DNA from: Sceloporus undulatus
Taxonomy: Eukaryota; Chordata; Lepidosauria; Squamata; Phrynosomatidae
Reading direction: 5' to 3'
DNA length: 64,000 nt
Assembly: GCF_019175285.1 (NCBI RefSeq)
Contig: NC_056523.1
Span: forward strand, 123,015,896 to 123,079,895
This document shows positions 21,501 to 33,815 of this stretch, piece after piece; position 1 is the first letter of the stretch; each line of letters begins with the position of its first letter. The position numbers and the translations under genes are program-made. The notes under the pieces are model-generated. The model saw nothing but the letters and a program-made list of their open reading frames with translations. It was not told where the DNA came from and did no database searches.

Positions 21501-24500
21501 ACAACTAAAACAAATAGTTATTAGGGAAAGACATAGCGATTTGGAGCTGTTGCTGGTTCCCTCTTTCTTCTGACTTAAGGACAGTGAGTCCCTACAAAGC
21601 AGGGATAGGATGATGCGCTACTTTTGTAGTTCAATTGACGCATTGTCTACCAGGCCTGCAGGCTCTGTGATGTAGAAATAGAACACCAATTTTTACTCAG
21701 ACTGACTTCCTGAGCTGGGACATTCTAATCTCCCACATCCAGCTAGAGAGGCATCCAATATAATTACCTTTAGAGGGAAAAAACAAAACAGAATTAGACT
21801 CTTTCAGTGTCCATGCTTATTGGTTTAGCAGTATTCACCATCGCAGGGAATAGAACAGTGAATTAAAATGTTGGTTCTTCTGGTAAGGGTTAATTAGTTG
21901 ATCTTCTCTATATAATCTTGGGCTGTCCACCACTAAGTTGAGATCACCAAGCTGAAAGTAGAACATGTTCTTTAAATGCTCCTAGAATGACATTGCATTG
22001 TTACTAAAGAGATGGAAAAAGACCTGATGCCTAGTGACAGGTCTTGCCTCTTTTCTTTCTCACTGCCTAGGGGTGGGTGTGGTCACTGGCTTCAAGAGAT
22101 GACCATGTGTGTTCAGGCTCCTGGGACAGCACAGTGAAGCTGTGGGACATGGCTGCTGAGGGGCAACAGTTTGATGAAATCAGGTACTAGTGTTCCATTG
22201 CTCTTCCTGATAGCATTCACCCGGAGACTGAAAATCTTTTCAGATGTAGGACTTTAGCTACATACTCTCAGAATAAGAGTTTCAAGGCACTGTGAGCTTT
22301 CATGAGCAGTGCAGAGTATGAAAGGATGAAACCAAATCTCTGTGGTGTTTATGCAAAAAGGATGATAAAAAGGAGGGTCAGCAAGAGCTACGAAAACTAA
22401 ATCTCTGAGCAAAGTGAACCAAGAAAGAGCAGAATCCTGTGAAAATCCCATTTAGCCATTTAAATGGCTTAATGTGCTATGGCTATTCAGTCTTGAGGGC
22501 AGAATTGGACATCAGTGGTATGATTATCTTCCCATTTATTTTATGCCGAAGAATAATTGAAAAGGCCAGATAATGGGACTTGGGAGAAAAACAGATGTCC
22601 ACAGTATTATGGAGCTATAAAAATGATTTTAAAAGACACAACCAATCCGCTTGCTTAATCATGTTGATTTAGAAGTAACTGAAGGCCTAAGCTGGCTAGA
22701 AATTTAATAACTAATATATCTGTGTGACCTGTGTGTTCTGGCTTCTCATCTCATTGTTTCCTTCTCATCCTAGAGCAACAGCAGCTGTGTTGTGCCTTGC
22801 GTATCTCCCTGACATTCTGGTGACAGGAACGTATGACAAGAAGGTTTCAGTATATGACCCACGAGGTTAGTGACAGCTCCTTCCTGTGAGTATTAGTGGC
22901 TGAGCTGCTGCTGCTGACTTACTTACAGTAGGTGACTGCAGCTAGTCTCTGAAGTTGAGGTTTTATAAACAACCTATCTGTAAGCTCCTCAGTGGGAAGG
23001 AAAGGGGCAGAGGAAACAAGCAAAGAGGGTGGAGAGGAATCCTTCACATCCCGATATATCCTAATTGAAATTCCCTAACTGAGAATTGAATTTTGTTCAA
23101 TGGAATACTGATTGCTAATGTTGCTTCTGTCAGCTGGAAGAATATTAATTGCTTTGCTGCTATTTATGGAATAGTGTTTCCTACTCTACATAATAGTTTG
23201 GGTGAGAAAATAGGGAGGAACTGGTCAGAGACCCTGCAGGGGAAATTCTGCTAGCATTGTTGCTTCGACTTGCTGCCCAGTCACAGGAGGAATCTCAAGT
23301 GAATAATGTAAACCTGCCAATAGGAGAGCATCTGTCTGGGAGGTATTACCTGAATGAATTGCCTGTGTTATGAGATCTGTCTTGTGTATGTGGCTGGGCT
23401 TTTGCATATCATCTCTTGCCCTTCTTTCATAGCTGCTCAAGCCCTAGTGAAACGCCGCAAGCTTCATTCCAGTGCAGTCCTTTCCCTTGCAGCTGATGAG
23501 CACTTTATACTCTCTGGAAGTGAGGATCGAACTCTAGTGTGTTTTGACAGGCGAACCAATAGTGTTCTCCAGAGGCTAATGGTGAGCAACAGCCCTTGAA
23601 TCTCCTTTTTCTTGTAAGGGTAGGCAAACATTCTTTGGGAGCAAGCAAGAAAATTAGAATATGTGGATGCTTTCTCTTGAGTTTTCTAATGAAAATCCTT
23701 ATTTTTTCTGTAAGTTTTACGTACTGATTTTTTTGGGGTTGGTGGCAAAAACAAACTAAATTCCTGGCTTCTGTTGGGAACTTGGGGTGTATCTGTGTAG
23801 TACTTGAGAGTACTCAGAAATTCAGCCGGCTGGTTGTTTTAGAGTTGAAGGGCTTGAGTTTACTGGGATCTGCACAAGTATACATTTAAAAAAATGTAAA
23901 TGCCAAACCCCCCCAGGGGGGAGAGAAAAATATCTCTTGAATTTAATTTATAACAGACACACACATGTGACAGATGATGATGTGGATGGTTTTTGTTTAG
24001 TACTTGATGGTACTGTACATTAAATAATTAATTTTTTTAAATTATGGTTTCTTATTACACCCCAATCTGTCCATTAGAGAGTCAGTGTGATGTAGTGGTT
24101 TGAATGTTGGATGCTTGGATTGGGATACTGGGACACCAGGGTTCAAATTCCCACTAAGCCATGGAAACCCACTGGATAACCTTGGGCAAGTCAGACTCTT
24201 TCAGGCTCAGAGGAGGGCAATGGCAAACCTCCCCTGAACAAATTCTGCCAAGAAAACCCTGTAATAGGGACTCAGAGTCACCATAAATCGGATACAACTT
24301 GAAAGTACACAACAACAGCAACAGCTGTCCACAAACAGTGGCTTGTTAAGGGCTAGGAAACTGGCATCTAAAAACTAGAGATTCAAGTTGGTTTGCAAAC
24401 AGCAGTTCATGTTAAATGTGGCTATGCCAAAATGTTTAAATTCTCAGACAGTTGTCAACTTGTAGTTAGGGCCTTTGCTGCAGAGACTGCTGTATCAAAC

Positions 24501-27500
24501 ATAAGAGTTGTTCAGTCTCAGGAGACAGTTCAAGAATTTGGTCAATGTTGGAATGGTTACAAAGCCGAATACTGAGTAGATGGGAAACAAAAGTACAAAA
24601 GTAGTTGGCTCTAAGCAATAGTTAGAGTCTAGTTAACAGTCTTCACTAAGTCAGTCCTTACCTGCAAGTATATATGTGTCTTGAATGTCTCTTGCTTATT
24701 TTCCCCACTGTCAGTGACATTGTTTCTTTTCCTTCACTAGCTGGACTCCTATCTCCTTGCTATGTCATATCACGGCAATCAACTATGGGCTGGCGACAAC
24801 CACGGGATGCTGTATGTCTTTGAGAACAAAGGAGGGTGCTTTCACCGCATCCGGGTATGCTGAGAGAAGTTGAATCATGGAGAGACAGAGAAATATGGTA
24901 CTTCTCTAATCTCCACCCACAAAATAACTCATGCTTTTAAAAGTACAGCATAAAATGATGCTTATGAAAGGTTGTAAAGACACACGTAACATAGCTGGTA
25001 TTCCCCTTAAAAAAATCTAATGAGCTTTGACTGAAGCAATTTTTTTTGCCTCTGAGATCAAACAAGCATTTTTCACTAAAGTAGTTTAGAAGTAGTCAGT
25101 GCTTGAGTATGCAAGATCCAACACTTTCAGTGCCTCCCATGGTAAAAGCCTCATGTTTGCTCTTTTTCTAGCATTTCAATGTGGGTCATCACTCCCAGAT
25201 CACTGGACTCCAACATTCACTCGGCGCCCTGTACACAACTTCTACTGACAAGACAATGCGTGTAAGAACTAGTAACCTTTAAATTACCATTCTAAATTAG
25301 GACTGAACAAGTCATTTTATTGCTAATCTGTGTCTATTTCATATATGTTTGTTGCGGGGCCCGTGGCTACTCCTACTGGAGAGGGGTTGGTAGGTAACTC
25401 CATAACAGCGGAAGGAGGCAAGGACGCCTGAGTGAATGCTCAACCTCTTTATTTAGCACCAACTGAACCCCTTTTGGTTTCCCATGTGGTGGAGTGGTTA
25501 CTTCACCGTCCGTTCACTTAAACAGTTTCTAGATTTAGAGCTTTGGGTCCAACCCATCTTCTTCCAGCTCTGCCTCGACTTGCACCTGTGGCCCTGGGCG
25601 ATGCCCCACAGGCCAACACTGCCCTCGGATGTCTCAATGCAAATGGGGTCCTGGTCCAATTACCAGATGAGCCTGATAGCGTCCCAAGGTGGTGGGGTGA
25701 ACGTGGTTGGTGAAGAAGCCCTCCGTGTTCCCATAGCCCATCACTCCCACTACTTCTCCGCCTCCCTTGCAGGTGCCATCACACTAGGTCGGCCGTCCAC
25801 ACGTCTCGAACCCCTCATGCAATCTTCTCCTCATATCCCATAGCGTCCTTCCACTCCAGGGTCTTCTTTGGCTCTTCCTCCCCCTTTGCCCTCTTTGCCT
25901 TCCCCTTCTCCTTTTTTACCCCGTGTCCCAGACCCCTCCCCTAGACCAGCCCCTGCCACAGCTGAGCCTCCTGTTTCAGCCACCTTCCCTTCCCTTGGGG
26001 TTTCTCCAGGGTCCTCTTGTCTGTCCACTTCCCATACGGGACCTCAACCCGACTCCCTCCCATCATCCACCCTCTGACAATGTTCTTGGTAAGTTTGCTA
26101 TGCCATTTCTCAACAGTGATCTGCTATATTATTTATTTATATGTGTTTTGAAAAAAAACTTATTTTCTCATAATATAATATATTTCTAAATGCACTTTCC
26201 CTCAAAATGAACATTTAAAAACTATTTTATCCCTAAATGTGCATTTTTGTGTTGAAAGCCATCACAGTGTGGTAATTTGAGTGTTATATGTGGACTCTGG
26301 GAGACAGGCTTCAAATTCCTGCTAAGCCATGGAAACCCAAAGGGTGACTTTGGGCAAGTCATACTCTTTCTAACATAAGAAGAAGGCAATGGAAAACCTT
26401 ATTTGCCAAGAAAACCCTACAGTTTTCAGTCAAAGTTGACCTGAAGGCACATAACAGCAAATATGCATTCTGGTGCATTTCAAAGAACTGCTTTGCAAAA
26501 TTAGGAGAAATGAAAATCTACAGTAGAACTGTGTCAGACTGATACATTTCTCCAGGAGGTATGGGTCAGGTTGGTTCCCTTGAAAATGTGGAATGAACAC
26601 AGTTTTATATCTTGAATCATATACAGTGCACCCGACCATACACAGGCGCACTATATGCGGCTTCCAGGTTATGTGGAAGCCGAACTGGGCCTGCTGTATA
26701 GACATAGGGGACACCCCCTTCATCCTTCAAAACATGCCAATTTTTTTTCTTTTCATTTTCTGACAAAGGTAAATCAGGAAGGATGTTTCTTGCCACTTTT
26801 AAATGCCATCTGGATTCTGCCACCAGTTATAGAATTTCCTGATCCTAAATGCAAGGATAAGGAAGGATTGCAAGGGCCATACATGAACTTTTCACTTGTC
26901 TCATTGCCTCCTTCTCTCTTTATTAGTCTCATGGGTCATTCTTTTGGAGAACTAGGTTAAGCAATACAGTTTCATTGGGGCAGTAATCACAACTCTAGAG
27001 CTCATCTTCCTGTGCATAGCCCTTTTCAAACAAGCTTCATTTATATACCACTTCATACCGCCTAAGCAGTGTCTAAGCAGTTTACAACTGTAAGATAATT
27101 TATCCCCAACAATCTGGGTACTCATTTTAGCAACCTTGGAAGGATGCAAGCCTGAGTCAAGCTTGAGCCCTTTTGCTGGTCTTGAACTCGCAACCTTATG
27201 GTTTTTGAGTGAGTGGCTGCAATATTGGCATTTAACCACTGTGCTACCAGGGCTCCTTTTGTGTGTGTAGTTCAGCAAAACCACTATTTTTGCTTTATTA
27301 GCCTTTCAGGGTTGAAGCATTTGGATTTATCTTCCAGATTCATCTTCCCACAGACCCACCCAAGGTCATCGGTTCGCGAACACACAACTGTGTATTGAAT
27401 GGGGTAAGCGCAACCGAAATGAAGTGGCTTCGTAAAAGCAATTTGTACAGAGTTTTGAACATTGCTTTTAAAAACTATTCCCAATAACTAGTCACCATTA

Positions 27501-28154
27501 TCATTAAGTTTAAAAAAAAGGTTTTTGCACTATTTATTGCTTTCCCATTAGCTCCTCTTTGGGGGGGAAATCTATCTTTAAAAAGTAGCAAATTGTTCCA
27601 AATTTAAAAAGTATCTTCAAAAAAGATTTGAGAATGCATTTTTATCCACTAACAGGTAACATGGGAGGTGGAATGCAAAAAGAACAGAAAGTAGTGCTGT
27701 TGCTTATAATATGTTACCTCTAAGCTCTAGTCCAGTGGTCGCCAAACTGTGCTCATTAAGGAATTTTGGATTTCAGCTCCCAGAATCCCAGACAATTGGC
27801 CAACATGGGAACTGAAGTCCAAAATCTCTTAAAGGACACAGTTTGGGGACCTCTGCTCTATTCTGTAATGAGGAAAGTAGTGCTAGTGCTAGTGGAAAAG
27901 AAGCACCCATTGTTTCCTTTGTTGTGTAGAGTTGCACATTGAAGGGTATAATTTGGCTTCTGTGAGGTGTGCTTAGTTTGCTGAAGCCCTGGTAGCTCAA
28001 GAGGCAATGAACAAATGACAAAAAATAAAATAAAATAATACCGGGATAATATATGTTGCCCTGTTTTCTTTTGCAGATCAGTGTCAAAGGAAACATGGCA
28101 GTGGCTGCGTCAGGTGGTATCTCTTTGGAAGTCTGGAGGTTTGGCATGCAATGA
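18150..28154 (+). CDS. FBXW9: F-box/WD repeat-containing protein 9, complete
   Basis: Probable substrate receptor of an SCF (SKP1-CUL1-F-box) ubiquitin ligase; substrates are not well known. Exons: 18150-18582, 19206-19345, 19983-20111, 22071-22183, 22774-22865, 23433-23581, 24741-24854, 25172-25261, 27338-27403, 28077-28154; 1404 nt, 467 aa (human 458). Order: acidic N-terminus (residues 1-35), Ser/Pro linker, F-box at about 87-133 ([16 protein letters not shown]...VCKTLRDIV), then WD40 blades with signatures [76 protein letters not shown] and [10 protein letters not shown] at the C-terminus. Start is the ATG at 18150, two bases after the exon acceptor and at the conserved acidic start. It lies downstream of TNPO2 on the same strand, as in human. 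Confidence 0.97.
19206..19345 (+). CDS. FBXW9: FBXW9 coding exon 2
   Basis: Encodes [20 protein letters not shown] through VDSVLLIQ. The acceptor is a tandem AGCAG, so the exon could also start at 19203 and gain one Ala. Confidence 0.94.
19983..20111 (+). CDS. FBXW9: FBXW9 coding exon 3 (WD blade)
   Basis: 43 codons, [20 protein letters not shown] to ERNGTHK. Acceptor cttacctag, donor gtaaca. Confidence 0.95.
20584..20926. mobile_element. Non-autonomous TIR element
   Basis: Left end agggccaaaacagatggccc and right end gggccgtctgttcccc are imperfect inverted repeats, similar in style to the element at 59904. About 340 bp, no coding capacity, in an FBXW9 intron. Confidence 0.55.
22071..22183 (+). 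CDS. FBXW9: FBXW9 coding exon 4 (WD blade)
   Basis: Encodes [20 protein letters not shown] then [17 protein letters not shown]. Donor gtacta within an Arg codon. Confidence 0.95.
22774..22865 (+). CDS. FBXW9: FBXW9 coding exon 5 (WD blade)
   Basis: Encodes [20 protein letters not shown] then [11 protein letters not shown]. Acceptor catcctag; the donor gttagt is less usual but fits the phase. Confidence 0.95.
23433..23581 (+). CDS. FBXW9: FBXW9 coding exon 6 (WD blade)
   Basis: Encodes [20 protein letters not shown] through TNSVLQRLM. Acceptor ttcatag, donor gtgagc. Confidence 0.95.
24075..24324 (+). repeat. Sauria-type SINE
   Basis: Head agagagtcagtgtgatgtag, box B-like gggttcaaattccc, body gggcaatggcaaacc and tail with acaacaacagcaacag. 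In an FBXW9 intron. Confidence 0.82.
24741..24854 (+). CDS. FBXW9: FBXW9 coding exon 7 (WD blade)
   Basis: 38 codons, [20 protein letters not shown] to GGCFHRIR. Acceptor ttcactag, donor gtatgc. Confidence 0.95.
25172..25261 (+). CDS. FBXW9: FBXW9 coding exon 8 (WD blade)
   Basis: 30 codons, [20 protein letters not shown] through TTSTDKTMR. The next intron (25262-27337) carries the solo LTR. Confidence 0.95.
25350..26079 (-). mobile_element. Solo LTR, probably Ty3/Gypsy kin (fossil)
   Basis: On the minus strand the segment starts TGTCAGAGGG and ends GGGCCCCGCAACA, giving TG...CA ends, and has an AATAAAG polyadenylation signal near its 3' end. It is flanked by a perfect 5-bp duplication ATGTT (25345-25349 and 26080-26084). 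730 bp, with no internal retroviral genes next to it, so it is a solo LTR left by recombination. A 5-bp duplication fits Ty3/Gypsy better than most ERVs, but the family is not proven. The perfect duplication suggests a moderate age. Confidence 0.75.
26262..26462 (+). repeat. Sauria-type SINE, diverged
   Basis: Same order of blocks as the copy at 24075 (gccatggaaaccca, gggcaagtcatactcttt, gccaagaaaaccct, gaaggcacataacagcaa) with losses. In an FBXW9 intron. Confidence 0.72.
26622..26700. mobile_element. Very short Tigger-type MITE derivative
   Basis: Starts tacagtgcacccgaccatac and ends gggcctgctgta, the TIRs of the 44425 and 60636 copies, with only 79 bp in total. Confidence 0.5.
27031..27262 (-). 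repeat. tRNA-like SINE (second family), reversed
   Basis: In the minus sense it starts gagccctggtagcacagtgg, then a box B-like 'gcgagttcaagacc', and ends 'ggtatgaagtggtatataaa'. Shares this layout with the copy at 57305-57536. Confidence 0.72.
27338..27403 (+). CDS. FBXW9: FBXW9 coding exon 9
   Basis: 22 codons, [20 protein letters not shown] then NG; aligns with human VHVPTDPPRTI. It is the least conserved WD exon, but the phase and the PTDPP core support it. Confidence 0.92.
27733..27855. mobile_element. 123-bp hAT-type MITE
   Basis: Starts CAGTGGTCGCCAAACTG and ends CAGTTTGGGGACCTCTG (inverted repeats). Flanked by 8-bp CTCTAGTC (27725-27732) and CTCTATTC (27856-27863), seven of eight identical, as expected for hAT. 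Confidence 0.82.
28077..28154 (+). CDS. FBXW9: FBXW9 last coding exon with stop
   Basis: Encodes [20 protein letters not shown] then RFGMQ and TGA at 28152-28154. The 3'UTR follows without a further splice site that I need. Confidence 0.95.
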   Translation: MSVKGNMAVAASGGISLEVWRFGMQ

Positions 28155-28640
28155 CAAGTTCATTGTGACCACACTGTGGAAGTTCAGCGTCTTGAATGAC
28201 CTCCCCTCAGGGTCCAGTCCCATTGCCTGTTGAGTTGTTGGTCTTTTGCATGTTTTGTGAAGTCAGTTGTTGAAGGTTCAGCTTGAACTAGTCCCAGAAC
28301 TTTATAACTAACAGGCTTGGGGACAGATTAGTGGTGCTAGTGTGCATCCCATCCCTGCCAGCTCTCACATCTCCACAGAGAGTACACACACAGAGGTGCA
28401 CACTCTACATCCTCTGCTCTCTTAGCCAAGCCTGCCACAGACAGCATAGATGAGCAACTTCTATTCAGTGGCTTAGGCCTGGCTGTTCACAAGACAAGTG
28501 CCTCTGAGTCTGGGAAATGTCATTATGAGGAAGATAGGTTTGGGGCACAGGGGAGGGGAGAGGCTAACAGAAACCTTGCATCCTTGTTATAAGAAGTGTT
28601 TACATTTTAATTAAAGATATCCTACTATAATGGTGGATCA
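28155..28640 (+). other. FBXW9: FBXW9 3'UTR with ATTAAA signal
   Basis: Non-coding sequence after the stop. ATTAAA at 28610-28615 is the first plausible polyadenylation hexamer, giving a 3'UTR of about 480 nt. Confidence 0.6.
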
Positions 28641-31600
28641 GGAGTGATGGTGCTTCTTTAATTTCTTGTGGCAAACAAGTGCATGTGTGTTTTAAGCACA
28701 GGCTCACATGGGCTTACATCAGGGGAAAAATGTAATTTACCAGCCAAGCAGGACACTATGAATGACTCTGAATATATATTAGTAGCTATAGGTTGCAATC
28801 CTACATGGCTTATATAATTGTACAAAGGAACGAACACCACAGTGTCTTTTTTATTTGCCTGTTTTAGGTTGTTGCCTTTTTTAGCTCAAGAGTACAAGGA
28901 AGTTTATTTGCAAAAGCATATAATATGCTAAAACCCTCACCATTCATTAGATACCCCCCCCAAAGTGGAATCTCTCCACCCCATGTTTAGAAGAACCAGG
29001 TTTATATGTGTCAGCAACTGAAATCCCTAAGATGGATAGTGTTCACCATTCATATTACAGACACCAGTAGTGAGCATTGCAGAATTTGCTAAAAGGTCCA
29101 GGTTTCAAAATAGAAATATTTTGGGAAATTATATATTTGGTTAATAGCAAATGGGATGAAATATGAAGCTGCTCTTGCCTTTCTTTGATTCCTGGGTAGC
29201 TAATAACTATAAAACAGAACCATGACAATAAAATACACACAAGCATAACAAAAGAGCAGAAAATTATTTTAGAAATAGGTTTTCACTACTCTGTATGACC
29301 TTCACCTTAATGTATTGTATATGTTAGTTACATGGAAGGACAGGGAAATTATCACAGACTGTTCCATGAATGCATGGTGTTTAATGTGCACATAGGACAG
29401 AAAATGTTTTTTTCTTCTTGGATTGGTTGAGGGTAGAATGCCAGTCAGAAATGGATCATATTTGGCATATTCCCAACAATACTGCAGCAAGTCACCAGCT
29501 GCTTTGAAGACCTGCATGGAAAGAAAAATCGGAGGGTTTAGCTATTTCTTCGGATGGAGAAATAGAACTGTTCTAGACTTGGTTACAAAGTTGGATCTTC
29601 CCTGTTTTGGAAAGGTGATTTTGGAATCCTCAGGTATCCTTAATTTCATTATGATATTTGGTCAATTAACAGAAAAAAAAAACAGTAGTCTGGCGTATGG
29701 GCTAAGAGTAAACTACAGTCCAAGAACTGTGGTTTAAATCTCATTTCTCTCTTGACTTCACTTGGTCTGTTCAAACAAGCCCTTCTTTAGTCACCCAGCT
29801 GGAATACAGAGATACCAGCATCTGCCTTATGGTATTGTACGGATTTGTCTTGAAGAATAATTTGTGCTCAAGGCATGTAAATAAATAAATAATGTTCACC
29901 CTGTTCCAGAGAAAATCAGTCATTCCAAAGTCCTTTTCAACCTAAGAGGGGTTGAGTTAGTTGCAACTAACTACACATATAGTCATGATTTTTAAGCATG
30001 AAAAAGGTCCTAATTGTATCCAGATTATGTTTGGAGTACTTTATAAGTAATACTTGGGCCTAAATCAGGGGCTATCCCTAGTTAGAGGTGACCCATTGAA
30101 TCAATGGATAAGCGTTGACTTGCTATAGTTGGGACTAAATTGAATTTAGTCCTTAACAGCCTTACACTTGCTCCTTTATACTACAAATTTATAGAGTAGC
30201 CTCCTGTTTCTTTCCTGGGCATCACTCTAATTTACTCAATCACCTTGAAATGGAGGATAGTAGCTATATTTTCTAACAAACCCAACAAGCTGCTGGTTTG
30301 GGCAGCAGCAACAAGCTATATACAACACTTCTAATCTTGATTAAATTCCAAATCCCTGGCCAATTAGCAATACACAGTGTATGCAGGATAATTTATACTG
30401 TTCACTAATTTGGAGCTTTTCTGGAAGAAGCTATGAATTTTCTCAAATCCTCAATCTGTGTGAGACTTATTAATCAATTCTACATTTACCTTCATTCTTT
30501 CCAAGTGAACTTCAGCTTGCAGCCGTTCGGTTGTCTGGTGTCCCTGACTGATAGTGCAACTCTGCCTTTGCAGACATCCAAGCCAGATTCTCCAATAGGG
30601 CAGAAACACTGGATTAGCAGGAAACAATAGAACTACCCCTCCCTCCCCCAAAGAAGTTGGATTGCCAGATGAAAGATAACTACTTCTGACTGGGAGGGAA
30701 CAATTTTGCACTGATGCACATAAAAGCACAGGTAATATTGTTTGCTGCTCTTTTTCAGATGCTCAGGTTGAATATTGTTACTCAACCAAGCTTTGTATCA
30801 TGATGTGTATGTACAACAGACTATCATTAAGTGTGATAACTGGTATTAGAATTACAACACTGTGGAGTCTTTCCTAGTACAAGCCTGAGAAATACAGAGA
30901 ACATAAAATAGCACTCCACCTCAAATCAATAGCATATTACCCAAAACTGGTGAGGTTATTTTGGTACATGAAGCAGAAATCCCACAAGTACCTATTTCTA
31001 AGAGTTAATGTAATACAACTTGTCTTCTTCCGTAACATCCAAAATAACTTAAAATTACAGCCCCATTCTGCCTAGTGCCATGGCACTCCCCACTTTGATT
31101 TAGCCAGTAAAACCAATAGATTCCCCAAAATTAAAATAAGCTCCACAAACCTCTATTTCTTCTCTCCACTTTTACCCAACAACATACTTTGTTTTCACCA
31201 CCACGGGTTGAGCCAGAGTTCAATTACCATATTTAAAAAAAAAAGAGAGAGATTAAAATACACATCGTCCAAGAACTCAACTATGGTGCCTTCTTAACTC
31301 CCTTATCAAATCCACCTTATTTTACTTTCTAATATTCAGTTACTGTTTCAAGACAGAGTTTTCTGGTTCTTCAGCCAGCACCTTTACTAGATATCTGTAT
31401 CTTGGTGAAATTCTGGGGACTGCAGTGAGGGGTATAGTCTAGGGGGGCTGCCTTAATTTAATTTTAATCTGAAGTGCACTAAATAATCAGTGTTTTTCAG
31501 ATTTGGAGAACAGGCACAGATCTAGTTACTGTCCAAGCTGGGGAAAGACAGTCACACTCACCTGGACAGCCCCTGGTCTTCTGTAATTAACCTTCTGTCT

Positions 31601-33654
31601 CCTTGACATCTGAAACTGAAAGTGATGTTCCTCTATCTAAGATGCTGACCCCTTTTTTCTGATCCTCATTTGCTGCCCCCAGCAGTGGTTGTTGCACTCA
31701 GCTGTTCTTTGCTTGTCACTTCCTTTATAGACAGCACCCTTCGATCCCTTTGAACACTGCTGCTGTTTATGCACCAAAATGTCACTCAGCATGTAAGCCA
31801 AGATGAAGTAATAGATCAGCTAGTAATTCTGAGGCTGATCACTTTCTTGGCACAGACAATCTGATGCTGGATGCTGACACTGGCCTTACCTGAGTGTCCT
31901 CAGTACCATATGCCAACTGACTGTACCTTGCTTCTTACCTAGTGCGAAAGAACAAAAGCCACGTGCACTGTTTTCAGCTCATGTTTCCCTGCTTAAACTG
32001 ACCAGCATAGTGCATCTTAACCTTTTCCTGGATCATAGTCCTCTTTGGGAATCTGATAAAAGCTATGGATCCACCTAGAACACAGTTTTGCATAAACTTA
32101 ATTTCATTGCATTGGAAATTGATTTCCTTCACACAGATGGAATAAAGATAAGTATTTACTAGATACTGACTCCTCTCTTTTTCTCATGCAAAAATTAATA
32201 CAGTAAATCCAAATTGTGCAAATATAAGAAAAAATAAAGTTTAAGGAAAAGGCTGCAGCTGTTTGGGCAGAATAAGAAGCTGAAATTGTGAAGTGGTTTT
32301 TGACACCGAACACATTTCAGCCTTTTGTTTTAATGGCTATAAGTGCTGAAAACCCTGACTCACAAAGATAGATAATAGCAAACAGAATTTGAGCTCCTGT
32401 GGATGCTCTAGAGGAGTGGTGGTAAGATCCTCCACAGTTGCATCAGGACTACAAATGGGAGTGTGGAAAGGAAGATGCCTGCCACTCTATCTGTGCTGTG
32501 GAGAGACTTCTTTAAAATTAATGTAATGCTGATTCTAGGCTCCTAGCTCTCTATTCCCTTGCATATTTCTCACTGCAATCAGACAGACCTTGACAGAGCA
32601 ACAGGCAGTTGGTTTTCCAAACCTGTAAAGCTGGTTCAAACAACGTGGCAAAACAGGTGCTCCTTTCCAGGATATGATGTAATGAACTGAGCTGCCCAGT
32701 TTGGTGACCTATGACTGAGTTCCAGCCCTGTTTCTTCACTCAAGACTATTATCTTTGTGTACACAAGGCCAACATAGAACAATGATCAGTGTTAAAGTAG
32801 AATGGGCTCAAATCATCAACAAATCTGAAGGACAGGAAAGCAAGGAGAGAGAAGTGGAAATACAGTATTTTGTACAGTGCAGTGTTTCAATTATAGTTTG
32901 CCACAAGATGAGGTAATGGTTGCTGACTCGGCTTTAAGATGGGATTAGACAAGAGGCCAGAACTATTGATGGTTATTACTCATGATGCATAAACATGTCC
33001 CCAGTGTCTCTCAATACCAGGCACAGGCAGGGTGCTAATTGATTCCTTGTCCTGCCTGTGGCCTTTCCATGGGCATCTGATTGGCCACTGTGGGAACAAA
33101 AGCGCTGCACAGGCCTGTGGTTCAATCCAGCAATGCTCTTCTGGTTATAACTTGATGGAGAAGGAAGAGGGAATGCTGACTGGTGGACTTGGACACACAG
33201 GCTAACAGTGTAGGATCCACAAAGCAAATAAATACTGCAAAGGTGAAGAGAGGTGCATTAAAAATTGTAGCATGATACAGTATTCTCCTCAGGTACCTCC
33301 AAAGATACATAAAGGAAATTTGTATACAGCACCAAGTCTGCGGTTCCCAAATGTTCTAATCAACCATATCTTGTGCCTGAGTCTGATCCCACTGATTTCT
33401 CCATCTTCCAGAGAAACTGTTTTGACTTTTCCTTTACACAAGAATCTCATGGTTCAGACTTATGGGTGGCAGTATCTTGAAAGATTTGTACCAAAGCCAA
33501 TCTTTTCAGAGTAAGCTGAGCTGACTGGACTGGCACAGCTTGCAACATTGCAGAGGCTGGTGTGCATGAAAAACCCTTGGGTGTTAAGCTTTAGTTAGCA
33601 AGTTGGCTTAGTAAGGGGCATGGACTGTCTGTGTGAAAAGGTGTGGCAGATGTA

Positions 33655-33815
33655 TGATTAAGAGTCAGTCAGGCTTAGGAATAAATGAGTGGAATTTGCT
33701 TAGATGGGAGACCACCAATGACAGGAAGGTATTGGCAAAACCATCTCTGAGTATTCCTTGCCTAAGAAAACCTTATGAAATTCATACATTTAAGGGTCTG
33801 AGGGGCTGTCCCAAA
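33655..33815 (+). repeat. 5S-rRNA-derived SINE (5S-Sauria-like)
   Basis: Contains tttgcttagatgggagacca, matching the internal promoter box C region of 5S rRNA, followed by a Sauria-like body 'ggcaaaaccatctctgagta' and 'ttgcctaagaaaacctt'. Such 5S-headed SINEs are known from Anolis; the family name is inferred. Confidence 0.65.

Noticed and set aside
25484-26189. Proline- or glycine-rich open frames on both strands
   Set aside because: They lie within the solo LTR, and low-complexity sequence explains them.
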